From assembly GCF_006539925.1 (NCBI RefSeq), contig NZ_BJNY01000008.1, positions 62,001 to 126,000 on the forward strand: a DNA stretch of 64,000 bases, in the 5' to 3' direction. Both the position numbers and the translations under genes were made by a program. Source of the DNA: Glutamicibacter uratoxydans. GTDB lineage: Bacteria > Actinomycetota > Actinomycetes > Actinomycetales > Micrococcaceae. This document shows, in pieces, positions 60,080 through 64,000 of this stretch. How positions within the stretch are numbered: position 1 is the stretch's first letter; every line of letters begins with the position of its first letter. Below the pieces are notes generated by a model, which was not told the origin of the DNA, ran no database searches, and worked only from the letters and a program-made list of their open reading frames with translations.

Positions 60080-60541
60080 GTGGAGAGTACTCACCTGCAA
60101 GACGAGGACCTGCTCGCATTGGAGAAGCAGATCTGCTTCGGACTGGCAGTTGCCTCACGCTCGGTGATCTCTGCCTATAAGCCGGTCCTCGACCCCATGG
60201 GCCTGACCCACCCGCAATATCTGGTCATGCTGGCGCTGTGGGAGTTCGCTCCGCTCAGTGCGCGGGAACTGAGTGAACAGTTGCATCTGGATCCGGGAAC
60301 TCTGTCCCCTCTGCTGAAGAGGCTGGAGAAAGCGGGGCTGATTTCTAAGACGCGCAACCCGGAGGATGAGCGGGCGATCATTATCAACACTACTGAACAG
60401 GGTGCTGAACTGCGTAATGAGGCAGTCAAGGTTCCTCGGGAGATGATGCGCAGGCTTGAGCTGAGCATGGACGACGTGGTGGAGCTGCGCTCCATTTTGA
60501 ACCGCATGATTATGGCAGGTTCCGCGGCTCCAAAGCAGTGA
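60080..60541 (+). CDS. OhrR-like MarR-family regulator
   Basis: 153 residues: winged helix with TLSPLLKRLEKAGLISKTRN and the N-terminal block KQICFGLAVASRSVISAYKP that matches OhrR, including the redox-sensing Cys (Cys19) and the LTHPQYLVMLALWE segment. OhrR derepresses on organic peroxide. No ohr gene is adjacent; the divergent TDT-pirin-GNAT operon would be its target, as would itself. GTG start with AAGGAG upstream. Confidence 0.9.
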   Translation: MESTHLQDEDLLALEKQICFGLAVASRSVISAYKPVLDPMGLTHPQYLVMLALWEFAPLSARELSEQLHLDPGTLSPLLKRLEKAGLISKTRNPEDERAIIINTTEQGAELRNEAVKVPREMMRRLELSMDDVVELRSILNRMIMAGSAAPKQ

Positions 60542-60548
60542 TCTACAA

Positions 60549-60570
60549 ATTAGTTGGTGCACCAACTAAT
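60549..60570. promoter_or_regulatory. Perfect 22-bp palindrome over a -35 region
   Basis: Arms ATTAGTTGGTG and CACCAACTAAT meet without spacer, which is unlike a terminator and like a TetR/MarR operator. A TACACT box follows at 60575-60580, so the palindrome covers the -35 region of the next gene. It does not match the TetR site at 21822, though both share GGTG/CACC. Confidence 0.7.
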
Positions 60571-60586
60571 GCCGTACACTGGTGCC

Positions 60587-60895
60587 GTGAGGAAGCGTAA
60601 AAACACTTCCGACGACACCGAAGAGGTTAGAGCCATCATGGATGAGTCACCGCTGCCCATCATTGACGACACCACCGGATTAAGTGCCGGATACCGAGCC
60701 CTGTGGCGCTTGAAGTACCTGGGATTGAGCATTTTCGGCCCTGCCGAGCGTACAGTGACCGCCAGTCCGCGGGAGCGTATCAAGTGGGACCGCGCATATA
60801 AGGTGTTCAAGGCCCATGAGGCTGCAGGAACCCAGCCTGACGCCCAGACGATATATACCGTAGGACGCATGGAGCCACGTCGGCGCCCACAGTAG
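60587..60895 (+). CDS. Small hypothetical protein, leaderless
   Basis: 102 residues with no family that I recognise: an acidic start (TSDDTEEVRAIMDESPLPII), a segment ALWRLKYLGLSIFGPA with moderate hydrophobicity and a basic end (GRMEPRRRPQ). The GTG at 60587 lies seven bases after a TACACT box, so the mRNA would have no leader. The palindrome upstream predicts repression by an unlinked regulator. Confidence 0.6.
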   Translation: MRKRKNTSDDTEEVRAIMDESPLPIIDDTTGLSAGYRALWRLKYLGLSIFGPAERTVTASPRERIKWDRAYKVFKAHEAAGTQPDAQTIYTVGRMEPRRRPQ

Positions 60896-60943
60896 TCGAT
60901 CTCATATCGACCGGTCAGGTGGTTCCGCGATAATCTTTAACGC

Positions 60944-61393
60944 ATGGAATCCATGAGCGAACTGGTTGTAACCCGGCAGTTTTCGGCACCGCGCAGTGCG
61001 GTCTGGGCGGCATTTGTGGAACCAGAAATCATCTCTCAGTGGTGGGGTCCGCACGGATGGTCGGTCGAGGAAGATTCCGTGGTTCTTGAGCCGGTAGTCG
61101 GCGGCCGCCACGAGCTGAATATGGTCCAGGTCCAGAACCCTGAAGCCATGGTTCCGCTCAAGGCTGTCATTACGACCTTTGACGAATACAAATGCCTTGC
61201 CAGCGCCGATGGCCCGCATGAGATGACTCTTGACCTCGTGATCCATACCCGGATCGATTTCAGCGAGTTCGCGGGCAAGACGATTATTACGCTGACCCAG
61301 AGCCCGCTGCCTTTTGAAGTCCTCGAATCCAGCACCAAGGCCTGGAACTCGGCCTTTGCGAAGCTAGAAGAACTGCTCGCGCAGTTCTTCTAG
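60944..61393 (+). CDS. SRPBCC/AHSA1-like protein
   Basis: 149 residues of the START-like fold: VTRQFSAPRSAVWAAFVEPE, ISQWWGPHGWSVEEDSVVLE and a C-terminal helix (WNSAFAKLEELLAQFF). It may bind a hydrophobic ligand; a role is not known. A TAATCT box lies eight bases before the ATG, so a leaderless start is likely. Confidence 0.85.
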   Translation: MESMSELVVTRQFSAPRSAVWAAFVEPEIISQWWGPHGWSVEEDSVVLEPVVGGRHELNMVQVQNPEAMVPLKAVITTFDEYKCLASADGPHEMTLDLVIHTRIDFSEFAGKTIITLTQSPLPFEVLESSTKAWNSAFAKLEELLAQFF

Positions 61394-61417
61394 ACCTCGA
61401 CAACTAGCGCCCGCCGA

Positions 61418-62173
61418 TTAGCCTCGGCCGATATACGGCATGCCTCCGGCGGTGATGGTGAACTGGTTGATGGACGTCCCCAGCGGGACCGACGCGATAT
61501 AGGCTACAGCTTCCGCGGCTTCGATCAGCGGAAAGGTCGGTTCGACTGCCCGCTGGCCATTGGGCTGCAGCGCACCCTGGGTTGCTCCGAAATCATCGAG
61601 CAGGTCGCTGGCGGTATTGCCGATATCCAACTGGGTTGCGCGGATGCGATACGCCCGGCCATCCAGCTCCAATGACTTGGTCAGCCCCGCAATGGCATGC
61701 TTGGTTACCGAGTAGGCCACCGAATTCACGCGCGGCACCTGAGCTGAGATTGATCCGTTGTTGATGATTCGCCCACCTCCTTGGGCCTTGAACAGCTTGA
61801 ATGCCGAACGGGCCGCGTTCATCGCCCCAGTGAGATTGATTGTGCAGACCTGGTCCCAGTCTGCAGGGCTCAGCTCGTCAATGGCTACGGCGGGACCGAA
61901 GATGCCTGCGTTATTGAACAACACGTCGACAGTTCCAAAATGCTGCGCGGCTTGAGTGAAGAGCTCGTCGACGGCAGCCGGAACGGTGACATCGGTGGGG
62001 ACAACCAGCGCCCGCGGATTCCCCTCGGCGGTTTCCTGCAGGGTCGCTTCGGTGCGTCCGGCCAGAACAACATTCCACCCCTTCTGGAGAAGAAGCCGCG
62101 CGGTGGCTCGTCCGATACCGGAACCTGCGCCGGTAATAACGATAGTTGCGGGTGCTGAAGATGCCTGGGTCAT
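61418..62173 (-). CDS. Short-chain dehydrogenase/reductase
   Basis: 251 residues: NAD(P) motif ITGAGSGIGRATARLL, VLFNNAGIFG, catalytic Ser in NNGSISAQVPR and YSVTKHA with Tyr and Lys. The Arg in the second strand (LAGRTEA) suggests NADPH. ATG at 62173 with AAGGA six bases upstream. Substrate unknown. Confidence 0.92.
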   Translation of the reverse strand: MTQASSAPATIVITGAGSGIGRATARLLLQKGWNVVLAGRTEATLQETAEGNPRALVVPTDVTVPAAVDELFTQAAQHFGTVDVLFNNAGIFGPAVAIDELSPADWDQVCTINLTGAMNAARSAFKLFKAQGGGRIINNGSISAQVPRVNSVAYSVTKHAIAGLTKSLELDGRAYRIRATQLDIGNTASDLLDDFGATQGALQPNGQRAVEPTFPLIEAAEAVAYIASVPLGTSINQFTITAGGMPYIGRG

Positions 62174-62385
62174 CAAATTTCCTTGCGGCTAGTGGGTCAT
62201 TGGCGAGGCGTGTCTATCAATCCTAGGAAGCAAAGGGCCGCAACTCCCAGAAGTTGCCGGCATATTGCTCCATTGACGGCGTAGATGACGCATGGTGTTC
62301 ATGCGTTCTGCGAACTTCCCCGGAAGCCCGTAGCGTAGAACGGGCCGGTTTGAGACAGCGAACCCGGCCAATCCAAAGGAGTTCC

Positions 62386-63414
62386 GTGTTTCTCGACGTG
62401 TTATTTGGCGTGCTGCCGCTCTTCTTCGTCATGATCGTTGGCTACGCCGCCAGCTACGCACCCAAATTTCCTTCCAGCGTCGAGCCTGCCCTCAACGTTT
62501 TCGTGTTCTATGTGGCCCTTCCGGCGCTGCTCTACAAAGTAGTAGCCCAGGCCGATGCCAGCGGCGGAGTTCCCCTGGAATTCCTTGGGGCAGCGGCCGG
62601 CGCTGCGCTGGTCTTCGCGCTGTTCAGCTGGGCGGTTTTTCGCTATGTACTGCGCTTGGAGAACTCGCAGTCTTTGGCGGGAATGCTGACAACCTCTTTC
62701 GGCAATGTTTCCTACCTCGGCATTCCGGTGATACTCGGCGTCATGGGTCCTCAGGCAGGACTGGCCGCCGGCATGGGCCAGCTGGTCCACAATGTGATCT
62801 TTATGGTGGGGTTCCCGATTCTTGCACAGATCATGCTCCCTTCGGCTGGTGGCCGGGGGCATAGGCCCAGCGGGGCGCGGATGATGCGAACTGTCAGAAA
62901 CGCTCTGCTCTACAGCCCGGTGACATGGTCGATGCTGATAGGCGGTGCAGTGCTGGTATTTTCGCTTGACGTCCCCAAGCCGCTGGATGACACAGTGGAT
63001 CTGCTCGCCGGCGCGGCGGCGCCCGGTGCGCTGTTCGTCATCGGCATGTCTCTGCGCAGGACGATTGAGCGCAGCATGCGCAGAAAATCCGAGGTTTCAA
63101 AGCCAGCTGTAACGGAGGGCTTGGTGAAATCGAAGGTGCGTGGTTCGAAGACTGCGCTGGGAGTGATGGTTCTTGGCAAGCTTCTGGCCTTGCCGCTGCT
63201 GACGGTGCTGTGCCTTGAGCTTTTTGCGCCGCAGCTTCCCGACATCTGGTTCAACACGGCGGTGCTGATGGCCGCTATGCCAACAAGCGCGACCGCCTAC
63301 ATCATGGCCCAGAACGATACCGGAGACGGCGACCCTACGGCGATGGCAATTGTCATCACCTGCATCTTTTCGCTGGTTGCACTGCCCGTGCTTGCCGCCC
63401 TGGTCCTTCGCTAG
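62386..63414 (+). CDS. AEC-family transporter
   Basis: 342 residues with ten membrane helices in two five-helix halves: LPLFFVMIVGYAASYAPKFP, NVFVFYVALPALLYKVVAQ and MAAMPTSATAYIMAQNDTGD near the end are typical of auxin-efflux/malonate carriers. GTG start with AAAGGAG four bases upstream. Substrate probably a carboxylate. Confidence 0.88.
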   Translation: MFLDVLFGVLPLFFVMIVGYAASYAPKFPSSVEPALNVFVFYVALPALLYKVVAQADASGGVPLEFLGAAAGAALVFALFSWAVFRYVLRLENSQSLAGMLTTSFGNVSYLGIPVILGVMGPQAGLAAGMGQLVHNVIFMVGFPILAQIMLPSAGGRGHRPSGARMMRTVRNALLYSPVTWSMLIGGAVLVFSLDVPKPLDDTVDLLAGAAAPGALFVIGMSLRRTIERSMRRKSEVSKPAVTEGLVKSKVRGSKTALGVMVLGKLLALPLLTVLCLELFAPQLPDIWFNTAVLMAAMPTSATAYIMAQNDTGDGDPTAMAIVITCIFSLVALPVLAALVLR

Positions 63415-63531
63415 ACGCGGGGCCAGTGCCTTGACCCTGCAGCTAGCTAGCGACATGCTGGTAGTCAGCGCGTCGAAACGGCAGAGGCCGTGAACTACTG
63501 GACGTGAAACGCGGAAGAAGAACGGGGACCC

Positions 63532-63867
63532 ATGAAAAAGTTTTCACTTACCGCTATCGCTCGGGCAGAGCTGCGCGAAGCATCGACCTCCAGCAACGGG
63601 CGCGCGGCTAGGACCGTTTTCGGCGGACATGAGCATACTTTGCGCCAGACAGTGATTGCCCTGGCGGCCGGAACCGAACTGCAGGAACATGAGAACCCAG
63701 GCGAGGCGACGGTTCTGGTGCTGGGCGGGCGAATCAGAATCAGCTCGAATAATGAACAGTGGGAAGGCCGCGACCAGGATCTGCTGATTCTCCCAGAGGG
63801 AAAGACCCAAATCACCGCACTGGAAGAGTCGAGCATACTGCTCAGCGTCGCAAAGCTTGGCAATTAG
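63532..63867 (+). CDS. Small cupin protein
   Basis: 111 residues: one cupin barrel with GHEHTLRQTVIALAAGTELQ, EHENPGEATVLVLGGRIRI and LLILPEGKTQITALEESSIL. It keeps the His/Glu positions expected for a metal site. Members of this type bind or sequester small compounds; no pathway is indicated. It ends five bases before a strong hairpin. Confidence 0.8.
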   Translation: MKKFSLTAIARAELREASTSSNGRAARTVFGGHEHTLRQTVIALAAGTELQEHENPGEATVLVLGGRIRISSNNEQWEGRDQDLLILPEGKTQITALEESSILLSVAKLGN

Positions 63868-63872
63868 TAGAC

Positions 63873-63922
63873 AAAGCCAAAGATCGCGTAATGACTTACG
63901 TCATTACGCGATCTTTGGCTTT
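63873..63922. terminator. Long perfect bidirectional terminator
   Basis: A perfect 23-bp stem (63873-63895 with 63900-63922) with a TTAC loop; the arms begin AAAGCC and end GGCTTT, so an A/T tract is present on both strands. Confidence 0.95.
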
Positions 63923-63928
63923 AAAAGA

Positions 63929-63972
63929 ACGTAGAGATCACGCCCGACGCCTCAGGGGAATGATCTCTACGT
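63929..63972. terminator. Second hairpin at the end of the window
   Basis: ACGTAGAGATCA (63929-63940) pairs perfectly with TGATCTCTACGT (63961-63972). It probably ends a minus-strand gene that lies beyond the window, or is a regulatory stem. Confidence 0.6.
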
Positions 63973-63983
63973 GGTCTATATGG

Positions 63984-63997
63984 TGCACCTAGGTGCA
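63984..63997. promoter_or_regulatory. 14-bp palindrome at the window edge
   Basis: TGCACCTAGGTGCA is a perfect palindrome without spacer. It may be an operator of a gene outside the window. Confidence 0.35.
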
Positions 63998-64000
63998 ATT

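Overview
The window looks like chromosomal DNA of a high-GC Gram-positive bacterium of the Micrococcaceae (Arthrobacter/Glutamicibacter type). The reasons are the high-GC codon usage, the rpsF-ssb-rpsR-rplI cluster with actinobacterial-style proteins, a SAM-IV type riboswitch, many apparently leaderless genes with a TANNNT -10 box just before the start codon, and a large LPXTG-like surface protein. I see no rRNA, tRNA, CRISPR array, insertion sequence or phage. The naming of the lineage is inference from gene content, not from a search.

Layout. 0-1.4 kb: an AT-rich block with a stand-alone 20-residue peptide gene (328-390) that has its own promoter and terminator, then an isochorismatase-family hydrolase. 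1.5-5.5 kb: a GT87-like membrane glycosyltransferase overlapping an FAD oxidoreductase, followed by a YdcF-like protein. 5.6-9.4 kb: ABC exporter plus NarL-type two-component system in one operon. 9.4-12.6 kb: LapA-domain protein, M18 aminopeptidase, scramblase-like protein, small XRE regulator. 12.8-22.5 kb: a catabolic and uptake block with an NCS1 permease, LacI regulator, APC permease, two paralogous YtcJ-type amidohydrolases, a C45-type acyltransferase and a TetR regulator. The TetR palindrome at 21822-21843 has a close second copy at 12834-12855 directly behind the NCS1 permease promoter, which ties the two ends of the block together. The LacI gene and the APC permease share an intergenic region with two matching operator half-repeats.

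22.5-33.3 kb: AlkD, L-2-hydroxyglutarate oxidase, the ribosomal/ssb operon with a leader that can hide the rpsF ribosome binding site, pyridoxal kinase, an SPW-repeat protein, a NUDIX-LOG fusion, a GAF regulator next to an NTF2/flavin monooxygenase fusion, and a small conserved protein. 33.4-41.9 kb: one 2840-residue secreted, wall-anchored protein built of ten roughly 230-residue repeats. 42.3-44.1 kb: a copper-related trio (CueP, DUF305, DUF6153-like). 44.4-49.0 kb: CoA transferase, EamA exporter divergent from an XRE-cupin regulator over a shared palindrome, DHFR-like reductase, HutD.

49.3-52.8 kb: a SAM-IV riboswitch in front of a flavin reductase, a dense array of DnaA-box-like sequences, dnaB and a ZIP transporter. 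52.8-55.7 kb: a response regulator, a histidine kinase and a third kinase-like protein that has lost the catalytic motifs. 56-64 kb: MFS exporter, HhH protein, a TDT transporter-pirin-GNAT operon divergent from an OhrR-like regulator, a small protein behind a perfect 22-bp palindrome, SRPBCC, SDR, AEC transporter and cupin genes, ending in two strong hairpins.
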